A stretch of DNA of 44,077 nt from Paenibacillus contaminans (GCF_003285015.1 NZ_QMFB01000053.1:311-44387); one strand, 5' to 3'. Positions 16,362-25,442 are shown, numbered from the stretch's first letter. Notes: generated from the sequence alone by a model not told the origin. Numbers and translations are program-made.

Positions 16362-17120
16362 ATGCTAGCAAAAAGAATTATTCCATGTTTGGACGTGAAG
16401 GATGGGCGCGTCGTGAAGGGCGTTAACTTCGTCAACCTGCGCGATGCGGGCGATCCGGTGGAGCTTGCGGCTATATATGACCGCGAGGGAGCCGACGAGC
16501 TCGTCTTTCTCGATATTTCGGCTTCCGTCGAAGGGCGGGCGACGATGGTCGAGGTCGTCAAGCAGACGGCGGGCGAAATAACGATCCCGTTCACCGTCGG
16601 CGGCGGAATCTCATCCGTTGACGACATGAAACGGCTGCTGCGTGCGGGCGCCGATAAAATCGGAATCAATACGGCGGCGCTCAAAAACCCGCAGCTCGTT
16701 TCCGACGGCGCGCGCAAATTCGGTTCCCAGTGCATCGTCGTGGCGATCGACGCCAAGTACAACGAAGCTTGGGGCGAATGGGAAGTGTTTACGCACGGCG
16801 GCCGTAATGCGACCGGCATCAAAGCCCTCGAATGGGCAAAACGTGCCGAGGAGCTCGGAGCGGGCGAAATTTTGCTCACGAGCATGGATGCCGACGGCAC
16901 GAAGGACGGGTTCGATATCAAGCTGACCCGCGCCGTTTCGGAATCGCTCGGCATTCCGGTTATCGCTTCCGGCGGAGCCGGGACGAAGGATCATTTCTAC
17001 GACGTGTTTGCCGAGGGTAAAGCGGACGCCGGGCTGGCGGCAACTATTTTTCACTATAAAGAGCTGACGATCGAAGGGGTCAAAGACCACCTCAAACATA
17101 AAGGGGTTGAAATCCGATGA
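16362..17120 (+). CDS. hisF: Imidazole glycerol phosphate synthase, cyclase subunit
   Basis: A 252-residue (beta/alpha)8 barrel that closes the imidazole ring using ammonia from HisH. It opens with IIPCLDVKDGRVVKGVNF, with Cys9 and catalytic Asp11. The second catalytic Asp is in VVAIDAKY, and later motifs include TSMDADGTKDGFD and IASGGAG. The ATG at 16362 follows GGGAGGGGG; the frame is open for 62 codons upstream inside hisA, but that stretch is not HisF-like. Its stop overlaps the hisI start (ATGA). Confidence 0.97.
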   Translation: MLAKRIIPCLDVKDGRVVKGVNFVNLRDAGDPVELAAIYDREGADELVFLDISASVEGRATMVEVVKQTAGEITIPFTVGGGISSVDDMKRLLRAGADKIGINTAALKNPQLVSDGARKFGSQCIVVAIDAKYNEAWGEWEVFTHGGRNATGIKALEWAKRAEELGAGEILLTSMDADGTKDGFDIKLTRAVSESLGIPVIASGGAGTKDHFYDVFAEGKADAGLAATIFHYKELTIEGVKDHLKHKGVEIR

Positions 17121-17818
17121 CAGAGCATAACGAAAACGGCCGATCGGTAAGCGGCGATCAAGCGCTGGAGAACATCCGCTGGAATGCGGAAGGCCTCGTT
17201 CCCGCCATCGTGCAGGATGCGGCGAGCAAGGAAGTGCTCATGATGGCTTACATGAACCGGGAATCGCTTGAGCGGACGCTGAAATCGGGCGAAACTTGGT
17301 TCTGGAGCCGTTCACGCGGCGAATACTGGCACAAGGGCGCAACAAGCGGCAATACGCAGAAAGTCAATTCGATCGCATACGACTGCGACGCCGACACGCT
17401 GCTCGTTAAAGTGACGCCGAACGGTCCAGCATGCCATACGGGCGCCTATTCTTGCTTCTTCAACGAAATAGCGCTGAACGAGAGCGCAGGAGAGGCGGCA
17501 GCCGCGCCAAGCGGCTCGGACCGCTTTGCGATGCTGTCCAAGCTGGAATCGGTCATCGCGGAGCGTCACGCGGAGCGTCCGGAAGGCGCTTATACGACGT
17601 ATTTGTTCGAGAAGGGCGTCGACAAAATTTTGAAAAAGGTCGGCGAAGAATCGGCTGAAGTCATTATCGCGGCGAAAAACAACGATAACGACGAATTGCG
17701 CTGCGAAGCAAGCGACCTCATTTTCCATCTCATGGTGCTGCTGCGCAACCAGCAGCTGCCGTTTGACGAAGTGCTGCGGGAGCTTGACAACCGCCACAAC
17801 AAAAAGAAAAACGGCTGA
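17117..17818 (+). CDS. hisI: Bifunctional phosphoribosyl-AMP cyclohydrolase / phosphoribosyl-ATP pyrophosphatase
   Basis: A 233-residue fusion. The N-terminal PRA-CH domain (about 15-125) shows WFWSRSRGEYWHKGATSGN, YDCDADTLL and PACHTGAYSCF with the metal and catalytic Cys residues. The C-terminal PRA-PH domain (about 135-230) shows YTTYLFEKGVDKILKKVGEE followed by SAEVIIAAKN. It catalyses steps two and three of the pathway. It overlaps hisF by 4 nt and is the last gene of the operon. Confidence 0.97.
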   Translation: MTEHNENGRSVSGDQALENIRWNAEGLVPAIVQDAASKEVLMMAYMNRESLERTLKSGETWFWSRSRGEYWHKGATSGNTQKVNSIAYDCDADTLLVKVTPNGPACHTGAYSCFFNEIALNESAGEAAAAPSGSDRFAMLSKLESVIAERHAERPEGAYTTYLFEKGVDKILKKVGEESAEVIIAAKNNDNDELRCEASDLIFHLMVLLRNQQLPFDEVLRELDNRHNKKKNG

Positions 17819-17839
17819 TCGGGCTGTTAAGCGAAAGAG

Positions 17840-17903
17840 GACTCTTACTGCGAGCGAAAGCGCCCAATCAGGCGGCTCTCGGGCCGGTGAGAGTCTTATT
17901 TTT
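17840..17903 (+). terminator. Possible terminator of the histidine operon
   Basis: GACTCTTAC (17840-17848) pairs with GTGAGAGTC (17887-17895, one G-T wobble) around a 38-nt loop containing a small CGAGCGAAAGCG hairpin, and is followed by TTATTTTTG. Confidence 0.55.
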
Positions 17904-18135
17904 GCTTAAGAGACGAGGCGGAAATTGTCGGATTAGCGAAGCCGGATAGGTTACGCAGAAGTTCTTATTCATTGCCCCCACCCGTGAGGTTATGAAGCGG
18001 TAAAATTTCCTTAAGGGGGATTTATTTCCTCTAGTAAGCGGAGGCGGAGGCCGCAAGCCGGCGCATGTCCCGCCAAGCGATGCAATATTGCCGAAATTGC
18101 CACATTTTCGCTGTCTAATAAGCGAACGCAGCCTT

Positions 18136-18163
18136 TTGAAAATCGGCTCCGAGAAGGTATAAT
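18136..18163 (+). promoter_or_regulatory. SigmaA-type promoter of prs, with long leader
   Basis: TTGAAA (18136-18141), a 16-nt spacer and TATAAT (18158-18163). The start of transcription would lie near 18170, giving a leader of about 260 nt before prs. Apart from a CGTC-GTTATT-GACG hairpin close to the ribosome-binding site, I recognise no known riboswitch in that leader. The stretch 17906-18135 shows no gene or clear signal. Confidence 0.75.
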
Positions 18164-18430
18164 AGAAGCTAGTGATTGAAATTCACCACCCGCGTTTAGA
18201 ACGCATGGCTAAGCGCTTTGCAGAGGTTTCGATGCGGAGGGGGTCAATCTGCGTTTCGTTCGCGAAGACAGGAGCAGGCGTTCCGAGATTCGCGGTTTTT
18301 CGCAAAGATAGGGAAGGTTAGTTTCATTCCATACCGTGCTAATTTATTTATGCCAAACGGGTCGTCACTTGGGCGGCGAGGTTGTTTATGCTTAAGCGTC
18401 GTTATTGACGAAAGACTTTAGGAGGGTACC

Positions 18431-19381
18431 ATGAATACTGGTCAATGCAAGATCTTTTCCGGCTCGTCGAATCCAAAGCTGGCGGAAAAAATTTGTAAGG
18501 AGATCGGAGTGCCGCTAGGCAAAATCAAGCTTTCGCGCTTTAAGAGCGGCGAGCATTACTGCTTGTTCGAGGAAACGATCCGCAACTGCGACGTATTCCT
18601 TGTTCAGACGTTTTCCAATCCGATCAACGAACATCTTGTCGAGCTTCTCGTTATGATGGACGCAGCGAAACGGGCGTCCGCGCGCACGATCAACCTGGTT
18701 ATACCGTACTACGGCTATTCCAGACAAGAACGCAAAGCGGCGCCGCGCGAACCGATTTCCGCGAAAATGTTCGCTGACGTGTTGACTGCCGTTGGCGCGC
18801 ACCGGGTCATTACGCTCGATTTGCATGCACCGGCCATTCAAGGATTTTTCAACATTCCGGTTGATCATCTGACTGCGCTTGACATGATCAGCGATCATAT
18901 CAAAAGACAAAACATTCCGAATCCCGTCGTAGTCGCACCCGATGCCGGCGGCGTTACCCGTGCCGAAAATCTCGCCAACATTTTGCAAGCGCCGATTGCG
19001 ATCATGTTCAAAAAGCGCTATGCGCATAACGAGGCGACAGTGACGCACGTCGTAGGCGATGTAGAAGGACGGACGCCGATCATATTCGAGGACTTGATCG
19101 ATACCGGCACGACGATCGTCAACGTTGTCGAGAGCTTGAAGGAGCGGGGCGCCAACGACGTATATATTTGTGCGACGCATCCCGTGTTTTCCGGCCCTGC
19201 GCTGCAGCGTTTGGACCACCCGAACATTAAAGAAGCGATCATCACGGATTCGCTTCCGATCCCTGAGGACCATTCCGAGCGGTTTACCGTGCTTTCCGTA
19301 GCGCCGCTGCTTTCGAATGCGATCCGGATCATTATGGACGGCGGTTCGATCAGCTCGCTGTTTAAATATGGCGGCGTGTAA
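18431..19381 (+). CDS. prs: Ribose-phosphate pyrophosphokinase, divergent paralogue
   Basis: A 316-residue class I PRPP synthetase that makes PRPP from ribose-5-phosphate and ATP, supplying HisG and nucleotide synthesis. Conserved parts include SGSSNPKLAEKI, VIPYYGYSRQERK, LDLHAPAIQGFF and CATHPVFSGPA. It departs from the standard Firmicute Prs at several functional sites: FKSGEHY where FSDGE is usual, PDAGGVTRAE for PDHGGVTRAR, FKKRYAHNEATV in the flexible catalytic loop, and FEDLIDTGTTI for the PRPP loop DDIIDTAGTI. The normal prs usually sits beside glmU elsewhere, so this is probably a second copy. AGGAGGGT lies 5 nt before the start. Activity is likely but not certain. Confidence 0.9.
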   Translation: MNTGQCKIFSGSSNPKLAEKICKEIGVPLGKIKLSRFKSGEHYCLFEETIRNCDVFLVQTFSNPINEHLVELLVMMDAAKRASARTINLVIPYYGYSRQERKAAPREPISAKMFADVLTAVGAHRVITLDLHAPAIQGFFNIPVDHLTALDMISDHIKRQNIPNPVVVAPDAGGVTRAENLANILQAPIAIMFKKRYAHNEATVTHVVGDVEGRTPIIFEDLIDTGTTIVNVVESLKERGANDVYICATHPVFSGPALQRLDHPNIKEAIITDSLPIPEDHSERFTVLSVAPLLSNAIRIIMDGGSISSLFKYGGV

Positions 19382-19395
19382 TCGGAGGGCATCTG

Positions 19396-19404
19396 TGTTA
19401 TACT
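19396..19404 (+). promoter_or_regulatory. Extended -10 promoter candidate for the TPR gene
   Basis: TGTTATACT, an extended -10 (TGN-TATACT), lies 140 nt before the TPR gene and just after prs. No clear -35 precedes it. Confidence 0.4.
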
Positions 19405-19544
19405 GGGGCTGACAATGAAAGGAAGCGTGCAGGCAGCCCGTCCGCGGTATCGGACGGGACTTGCAGGTTTTCCCGATTGACGCGCGGTGCCGCATAATAT
19501 GCGGCGCCGAAGGCGTTTATCCGGCTGCCGGAGGTGCCAACAAG

Positions 19545-21311
19545 ATGGAAAAGAAAAAGCATGTGGCGAATCAGCCCAAGCAGAAAGTCGTATCTTTACA
19601 AATGGACGCCACGTTCTTTTTCGAAAGGGCCGTCCGGTCACTGGATCGGTTTCATTACGAAAAGGCGTTGAAATATTTTAGGCTGGCTGCCGAGTTCGAG
19701 CCGTCGAACCCGGTCAATCATTGCAATTTGGCGGGTATTTTGTCCGAAATGGGCAACTACGGGGAATCGAACCGCATTTTGCAGCAGATTCTGGATGAAG
19801 TCGATCCGACGATGACGGAGTGCCACTTCTATATGGCGAACAATTATGCCAATATGGAGCATTTCGAAGAGGCGGAGAAGGCGATCATTACGTATCTGGA
19901 GCAAGATGAGCACGGACAGTTCCTCGATGAAGCCGAAGAGATGGTCGAGCTGCTCAGCTTTGAATTGGAGCGCCCTGTGACGGTTACGTTCATTAAAAGC
20001 CGCGAAGGGCTGTTTGAGCATGACAAAGCCAGATCGATGCTTGAAGAAGGCAAGTTCGTAGAGGCGGTCCGCATTCTGCAGCGGCTTATTAAGAAGCATC
20101 CCGAATTTACCGCGGCGCGCAACAATTTGGCGCTGGCTTATTATTATATGGGCCAATTTGATAAGGCGCTGGAAACGATCCGGCAGGTGCTGGAGATGGA
20201 TAGCGGCAACCTGCACGCGCTTTGTAATTTGGCTATTTTTTATCAGCATAACGGCTCGCGCGAGCAGCTGGACGAATTGCTCGACTTGCTCCGCAAGACG
20301 TATCCGTTCCATACGGATCATTTATTCAAGCTTGCTACGACGCTTGGCATTCTCGGCGAGCACGATGCGGCTCACCGGCTGTTCCGCAGACTGCTGAAGG
20401 CAGGCGGCGAGGCGAGCGGCGATCCGTGTCTGCACCACTACACCGCGGTATCGGCTTACAATACCGGACGCATGGAAACGGCCGAGAGGCTGTGGCGCCA
20501 GACGGAAAAGCTTGACCCGCAATCGGAAATTCCGCGGTTCTACTTGAGCATGATCGGCAAGCAAGAGCCTGCCGGCGAGCGCTCGTCGATCAGTTATCAC
20601 TATCATTTGCCTTTCGAGGAGCAAATCCGGATGATCGAGCGAACGTCCGGAGGGATACCCGAGCAAATGCAGAGGGATCCGCTGGTGCGGTCTTCGTTCT
20701 TCTGGGCGCTGCGCCATGGCGATGCCGAGACGAAGCTGCAGGTGATTCAAGCGTTCGGCATCATTGCCGACAGCGAAGTGGAGGCGGCGCTGCGCGAGTT
20801 CGTGCAGGAGCCGGGCGAGGACGATTATTTGAAGAAGGTCGCGTTTTTCGTGCTCCGCAGCATCGGCGCAAGCGGTCCGCTGAAGGTCGTGCTTAACGGA
20901 CGTACCAATGAAATGTCCGACAAGCCGCTCTCATCGACGCTTCCCGTGTGGGAGCCCAAATGGCAGATTATCGTAAATACGGCGCTCGGGCATATGGAGC
21001 AGCGATACGATATCATACAGCGGCATGATATGGAAACACTATGGGTGGAGTTCCTTACACGCGTATATCCCGATGTGCCGAAGCTCGGCAAAACGGAAGG
21101 CTGGGCGGCCGCGCTGGAATATTTGACGGCCAAGATGCACCGCCGGACCATTTCTTACGAGGAAGTGGCCTCCAGATACGGGACGTCGGTCGCAACCGTG
21201 AGCAAGCATGCGAAACGGATCGACCAGGCGTGCGGATTGAAGGAGAAGATGGACGCCATCTTCCCGAAATTCGCGAATATCATGAGGCAAAGCGGCGGGG
21301 ACACGCAATAA
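19545..21311 (+). CDS. Tetratricopeptide-repeat protein, YvcD position
   Basis: A 588-residue cytoplasmic protein. The N-terminal 330 residues are built of TPR helices (ALKYFRLAAEFEPSNPVNHC, FTAARNNLALAYYYMGQFDK, ALETIRQVLEMDSGNLHALC and similar). A middle part resembles HEAT-like helices (EVEAALREFVQEPGEDDYLK). The C-terminus (about 520-580) contains a helix-turn-helix-like segment, TISYEEVASRYGTSVATVSK followed by HAKRIDQ. No signal peptide. Its place between the his operon and trxB is that of yvcD in B. subtilis, also a TPR protein of unknown function. The start at 19545 follows GGAGGTG. A scaffold or partner-binding role is likely, and the C-terminus hints at nucleic-acid binding. Confidence 0.8.
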   Translation: MEKKKHVANQPKQKVVSLQMDATFFFERAVRSLDRFHYEKALKYFRLAAEFEPSNPVNHCNLAGILSEMGNYGESNRILQQILDEVDPTMTECHFYMANNYANMEHFEEAEKAIITYLEQDEHGQFLDEAEEMVELLSFELERPVTVTFIKSREGLFEHDKARSMLEEGKFVEAVRILQRLIKKHPEFTAARNNLALAYYYMGQFDKALETIRQVLEMDSGNLHALCNLAIFYQHNGSREQLDELLDLLRKTYPFHTDHLFKLATTLGILGEHDAAHRLFRRLLKAGGEASGDPCLHHYTAVSAYNTGRMETAERLWRQTEKLDPQSEIPRFYLSMIGKQEPAGERSSISYHYHLPFEEQIRMIERTSGGIPEQMQRDPLVRSSFFWALRHGDAETKLQVIQAFGIIADSEVEAALREFVQEPGEDDYLKKVAFFVLRSIGASGPLKVVLNGRTNEMSDKPLSSTLPVWEPKWQIIVNTALGHMEQRYDIIQRHDMETLWVEFLTRVYPDVPKLGKTEGWAAALEYLTAKMHRRTISYEEVASRYGTSVATVSKHAKRIDQACGLKEKMDAIFPKFANIMRQSGGDTQ

Positions 21312-21336
21312 TCAAGTTCAAAGCCGACTTTTTGAG

Positions 21337-21419
21337 TTTATCGGAAAGCATATCGCGGAAGCGGCTATAAACCTGCGGTAAACGCCGGCGTCAAAGACAC
21401 GGGAGCGTTTATCCTTGAC
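21337..21419 (+). repeat. Family-1 structured intergenic element, copy C
   Basis: The stem GGTAAACGC (21377-21385) pairs with GCGTTTATCC (21405-21414), leaving a bulged T at 21412. An inner hairpin GTC-AAA-GAC lies at 21390-21398. The 5' part TATCGGAAAGC...GCGGCTATAAACCT is shared with the degenerate copy after eno. It sits between the TPR gene and trxB, 30 nt before trxB. Confidence 0.7.
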
Positions 21420-21448
21420 ACAGCTTACCAGACGAGGAGGAATGAACG

Positions 21449-22396
21449 ATGTATAAAGCAGTTGTAGTTGGAACAGGGCCTGCCGGATTAACGGCGGCAA
21501 TCTACTTGGCGAGAGCGAATCTGAATCCGCTTGTGATCGAAGGACCGGAGCCGGGCGGACAATTGACGACGACTACGGATGTAGAAAACTTCCCGGGTTT
21601 TCCCGACGGCATTATGGGACCCGAGCTTATGGATAACATGCGCAAGCAGGCCGAGCGCTTCGGCACGCAGTTCAAAAGCGGCTGGGTGAACAGCGTCGAT
21701 CTGTCCAAACGCCCGTTTAAGCTTACCGTCGAAGGAATCGGCGAAATCGAAACGGAAACGCTCATTATTTCCACCGGCGCTTCGGCGAAATATTTGGGCA
21801 TTCCCGGCGAGAAGGAAAACTTGGGCCGCGGCGTCAGCGCTTGCGCAACATGCGACGGATTTTTCTTCCGCAATAAGAAAATCATCGTGGTCGGCGGCGG
21901 AGATTCGGCTATGGAAGAAGCGAATTTCCTGACTCGTTTCGGCTCTGAGGTTCGTCTTGTACACCGCAGAGGCGAAATGCGCGCCTCCAAAATCATGCAG
22001 GACCGCGCCCGCGAAAATTCCAAAATCGTTTGGAGCCTGAACCGCACGCCGCTGGAAGTGATCTCCGGAGATAGAGGCGTAACGGGGCTGAAGGTGAAAA
22101 ACAACGAAACCGGCGAAGAGGAATTGTTCGAAACCGACGGCTTGTTCGTGGCGATCGGCCATACGCCGAACACGGCATTTTTGAACGGGCAGCTGGAAAC
22201 CGACGAGCTTGGTTATCTGGTAGTCAAGCCGGGAACTTCCGAAACGAATATTCCAGGCGTTTTCGCATGCGGAGACGTGCAGGATCATAAATACCGCCAA
22301 GCGATCACAGCTGCGGGAAGCGGATGTATGGCCGCTCTCGACTGTGAGAAGTTTCTGGAAGGAAACAGCGTGCAGGATTGGAGCAAGGCTCTCTAA
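21449..22396 (+). CDS. trxB: Thioredoxin reductase
   Basis: A 315-residue FAD/NADPH flavoenzyme that reduces thioredoxin. The FAD motif is VVVGTGPAGLTAA (about 5-17), the redox-active pair Cys132/Cys135 is in ACATCDG, the NADPH motif is VVGGGDSAMEEA, and the C-terminal FAD motif is GVFACGDVQD. Length is normal. A strong GAGGAGGAA site precedes the ATG. It keeps its B. subtilis neighbours (TPR protein upstream, rapZ region downstream). Confidence 0.97.
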   Translation: MYKAVVVGTGPAGLTAAIYLARANLNPLVIEGPEPGGQLTTTTDVENFPGFPDGIMGPELMDNMRKQAERFGTQFKSGWVNSVDLSKRPFKLTVEGIGEIETETLIISTGASAKYLGIPGEKENLGRGVSACATCDGFFFRNKKIIVVGGGDSAMEEANFLTRFGSEVRLVHRRGEMRASKIMQDRARENSKIVWSLNRTPLEVISGDRGVTGLKVKNNETGEEELFETDGLFVAIGHTPNTAFLNGQLETDELGYLVVKPGTSETNIPGVFACGDVQDHKYRQAITAAGSGCMAALDCEKFLEGNSVQDWSKAL

Positions 22397-22423
22397 AAAG
22401 CCCTGCGGCAAGCTAATTTACAA

Positions 22424-22459
22424 AAGACGGACCCGGTCATTCGGCTTGGTCCTCTTTTT
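22424..22459 (+). terminator. Intrinsic terminator of trxB
   Basis: GGACC (22429) pairs with GGTCC (22448), and the inner CGGTC/GGCTTG can extend it. TCTTTTTAT follows. It lies about 30 nt after the trxB stop. Confidence 0.8.
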
Positions 22460-22479
22460 ATGAAGCGATGCCTGCAATC

Positions 22480-22508
22480 TTGACCTCGCCGTAGGGTTCG
22501 CTTATAGT
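22480..22508 (+). promoter_or_regulatory. SigmaA promoter of the glcK-rapZ-yvcK-whiA operon
   Basis: TTGACC (22480-22485), a 17-nt spacer and TATAGT (22503-22508), about 57 nt before glcK. It directly follows the trxB terminator, so a new transcription unit starts here. Confidence 0.8.
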
Positions 22509-22564
22509 GGGAACAGAAGTAATATAGGATCGAACACATAACTATTCGTTAGAGGTGAACGTGG

Positions 22565-23509
22565 ATGTCGGGGAAAATTTACGTTGGCGTCGATATGGGC
22601 GGTACGAACATTAAGGTCGGCTTATGCGATGAGAATGGGCAATTGCTTCAAACATTCGAAGGGCCTACGGGTTCTGACGGTTCGGAGGCGGTGCTTACGC
22701 GCATAGCGGATTACGTACGGAAAATCGTGGCGGACTCCCCTTACGAGTGGGAACAGGTTGCGGGTATCGGCGCAGGGATCGCGGGCTTTATGGATATTCC
22801 TGAAGGCTTCGTCAAGCTGTCGCCCAATCTCGGATGGCGCAACGTACCCGTGAAGAAAACGCTCGAGGCCAAGCTGGGCAAGCCCGTCTCGATTGACAAT
22901 GACGCTAACGTAGCGGCGCTTGGCGAGGCATGGAGCGGCGCGGGAGCCGGCATTCCGAACGTCGTGTGTTATACGCTTGGGACAGGCGTAGGCGGCGGCA
23001 TTATTATAAACGGCAAAATTTATCAAGGCTCTACCGGAATGGCGGGCGAGCTTGGACATATGTCCATCGTACCGGACCTGGAAGCGATCAACTGCGGCTG
23101 CGGTCAAGTGGGCTGCTTGGAAACGGTATCGTCGGCGACCGGCATTATCCGTATGGCGAATGACGCGGTTGTCCGCGGAGATAAAACGACGCTTTCCCTG
23201 ATCGAGAACATTACCGCCAAGGACGTATTCGATGCGGCCAAAAGCGGGGACGAAGCCTCGCTGCGTATCGTAAACCGCGCTGCTTATTATTTGGGGCGCT
23301 CGATGGCAGTGCTAGCGGTAATCGTCAATCCGCAGCGTTTCGTGATCGGCGGCGGCGTATCGAAGGCAGGCGATATTTTGTTCGACCCGATTCGCGAGAT
23401 TTTTAAGAAGTATACGCCGGAAGCGGCACAGGAAGGCGTTGACATCGTGCCTGCCAAGCTGGGCAACGATGCGGGCATCGTAGGCGCGGCCGGTTTGAAC
23501 TTGCGTTAA
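22565..23509 (+). CDS. glcK: ROK-family glucokinase
   Basis: A 314-residue ATP-dependent sugar kinase, most likely glucokinase (glucose to glucose-6-phosphate). The N-terminal phosphate loop is GVDMGGTNIKVGL, the substrate and base region IDNDANVAALGE, and the ROK signature with zinc-binding Cys lies in INCGCGQVGCLET. Length and motifs match B. subtilis GlcK. It takes the place that yvcI (a NUDIX hydrolase) holds in B. subtilis, between trxB and rapZ. AGAGGTGA precedes the ATG. Other ROK specificities (fructose, N-acetylmannosamine) cannot be ruled out fully. Confidence 0.92.
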   Translation: MSGKIYVGVDMGGTNIKVGLCDENGQLLQTFEGPTGSDGSEAVLTRIADYVRKIVADSPYEWEQVAGIGAGIAGFMDIPEGFVKLSPNLGWRNVPVKKTLEAKLGKPVSIDNDANVAALGEAWSGAGAGIPNVVCYTLGTGVGGGIIINGKIYQGSTGMAGELGHMSIVPDLEAINCGCGQVGCLETVSSATGIIRMANDAVVRGDKTTLSLIENITAKDVFDAAKSGDEASLRIVNRAAYYLGRSMAVLAVIVNPQRFVIGGGVSKAGDILFDPIREIFKKYTPEAAQEGVDIVPAKLGNDAGIVGAAGLNLR

Positions 23510-23556
23510 GCCATTCCTCAGGCTGATGAGGGAAAAGTGGGAACGGGGGGAGTCGG

Positions 23557-24444
23557 ATGGAAGAGAATCATGCCTTAGCGAAGCTTGTCATCATTACCGG
23601 GATGTCTGGTGCGGGCAAAACGATTGCGGTGCAAAGTCTCGAGGATTTAGGTTTTTTCTGCGTCGACAATTTGCCGCCCGTCCTCATCCCGAAATTCGCC
23701 GAATTGATCGAGCAGTCCAACGGCAAAATCGGGAAAGTGGCGCTTGTAATCGATTTGCGCGGCAGGGAGTTTTTTACCGCGTTGACCGAATCGCTGCGTT
23801 ATTTGAACGATAACTATACGTTGTCTTATGAAATCCTGTTTTTGGACGCGACTGATTCCGTGCTTGTACAGCGTTATAAGGAGAGCAGGCGCAGACATCC
23901 GCTTGCCAGCGACGGCGCTCCGCTCGAAGGCATCCTGCAGGAACGGAAGCTGCTGGAGGAACTGAAGGGCCTCGCCACACAAGTGGTTGATACGAGCAAC
24001 CTGAAGCCGGCTAAGCTTAAGGAAACGATTATTTCCAGGTTTACGAATCTGGAGTCGGTCGGGATTAATGTCAATGTCATTTCATTCGGGTTCAAATACG
24101 GCATACCGATCGATGCGGATCTTATTTTTGACGTCCGCTTCTTGCCGAATCCGCATTATGTCGACAACCTCCGCCCGAATACGGGACAGGATCCGGAGGT
24201 TTACGACTACGTGATGAAGTGGCCCGAAACGCAGGAGTTTCTGACGAAGCTGCTCGACATGATGAACTTCCTCATCCCTCAATACATGAAGGAAGGCAAA
24301 AGTCAGGTAGTCGTCGGAATCGGCTGTACGGGCGGGAAACACCGTTCCGTTGCCATTGCTGAATATTTGGGTCGTGTGATCGGGAGCAGCGAAACGGAAA
24401 GGGTGCGGGTGAGTCACAGGGATTCCGACCGTGATCGCCGGTAA
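23557..24444 (+). CDS. rapZ: RNase adapter protein RapZ (YvcJ family nucleotide-binding protein)
   Basis: A 295-residue P-loop protein that binds and hydrolyses nucleotides. In enterobacteria RapZ guides RNase E to small RNAs that control glucosamine-6-phosphate synthesis; in B. subtilis YvcJ affects competence. Walker A is GMSGAGKT (15-22). The C-terminal domain has DVRFLPNPHYV, LRPNTGQDPEV and GIGCTGGKHRSVAIAE. It lies 12 nt before yvcK, and the cluster rapZ-yvcK-whiA-hpr is conserved in Firmicutes. The start follows GGGGGGAG. Confidence 0.95.
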   Translation: MEENHALAKLVIITGMSGAGKTIAVQSLEDLGFFCVDNLPPVLIPKFAELIEQSNGKIGKVALVIDLRGREFFTALTESLRYLNDNYTLSYEILFLDATDSVLVQRYKESRRRHPLASDGAPLEGILQERKLLEELKGLATQVVDTSNLKPAKLKETIISRFTNLESVGINVNVISFGFKYGIPIDADLIFDVRFLPNPHYVDNLRPNTGQDPEVYDYVMKWPETQEFLTKLLDMMNFLIPQYMKEGKSQVVVGIGCTGGKHRSVAIAEYLGRVIGSSETERVRVSHRDSDRDRR

Positions 24445-24456
24445 GAGGGTGAGAGG

Positions 24457-25437
24457 ATGAGCGCACGGGAGAGGCCGCCTCGAATCGTCGTTATCGGCGG
24501 CGGCACCGGACTTTCGGTTATGCTTCGGGGATTGAAGGAAAAGCCGGTGGATATTACGGCGATCGTAACGGTTGCCGACGATGGCGGGAGCTCCGGTATT
24601 TTGCGCAATGAGCTGCAAATGCCGCCGCCCGGCGATATTCGCAGCGTATTAATAGCGCTGGCCGATGTAGAGCCTATGCTGTCCAAAATGCTGCAGCATC
24701 GTTTTCAGGCTGGGAATGGATTAGCCGGCCACAGCTTGGGCAACCTAATTTTGGCAGCGATGAAGGAGATTACGGGCGATTTCGTTTCCGGCATACGGGA
24801 GCTGAGCAGAGTGCTTGCGGTGCGGGGGCGCGTGCTGCCTGTTTCCGAGCAGCCGATCGTGCTGAAGGCGCTTATGGAGGACGGCTCTACAGTCGAGGGC
24901 GAGTCCAAAATACCGAAAGCAGGCGGACGCATCAAGCGGGTGTCGATCGAGCCTCCGGACGTCAAGCCGCTCGACGAAGCGCTTGAAGCGCTCGAGCAGG
25001 CCGACGCCATTTTGATGGGGCCGGGAAGCTTGTATACCAGTATCATTCCGAATTTGCTTGTGCCTGACATCGCCAGGAAAATTCTGGAGTCGAAGGCGGT
25101 CAAATTGTTTATTTGCAACGTGATGACGCAGCCGGGCGAGACGGATGACTATTCGGTAAGCGACCATTTGCAAGCGATTCATGAGCATATCGGCGTCCAC
25201 TTGTTCGATTATGTGATCGTCAATAACGGCGAAATTCCTCCCCAGATTCAGCTCAAGTATGCGGAGAAAGGCGCCAAGGCGGTCCATCTCGACCTGGAGG
25301 AGGTATCGCGCCGGGGGTATCAGGTGGTGGCCGACAGGCTGGTTCTGTTCCGAACGTATTTGCGGCATGATGCCGAGAGGCTTAGCAATCATATTTATCA
25401 GCTGGTTGAAAACTGGATGGATAAGGAAAAGAGGTGA
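24457..25437 (+). CDS. yvcK: Gluconeogenesis factor YvcK (CofD-like)
   Basis: A 326-residue protein of the CofD/YvcK family, needed in B. subtilis for growth on gluconeogenic carbon sources and for normal cell shape; it binds UDP-sugars. Motifs are VVIGGGTGLSVMLRGLK, TVADDGGSSGILRNE, PPPGDIRSVL, GHSLGNLILAA and DAILMGPGSLYTSI. It lies between rapZ and whiA, with 5 nt to whiA. GAGGGTGAGAGG precedes the ATG. Confidence 0.95.
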   Translation: MSARERPPRIVVIGGGTGLSVMLRGLKEKPVDITAIVTVADDGGSSGILRNELQMPPPGDIRSVLIALADVEPMLSKMLQHRFQAGNGLAGHSLGNLILAAMKEITGDFVSGIRELSRVLAVRGRVLPVSEQPIVLKALMEDGSTVEGESKIPKAGGRIKRVSIEPPDVKPLDEALEALEQADAILMGPGSLYTSIIPNLLVPDIARKILESKAVKLFICNVMTQPGETDDYSVSDHLQAIHEHIGVHLFDYVIVNNGEIPPQIQLKYAEKGAKAVHLDLEEVSRRGYQVVADRLVLFRTYLRHDAERLSNHIYQLVENWMDKEKR

Positions 25438-25442
25438 GTGCG

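Noticed and set aside
18164..18430. Riboswitch in the prs leader
   Set aside because: The leader is long, but I could match no known aptamer (purine, PRPP/ppGpp ykkC type) and saw no terminator/antiterminator pair.
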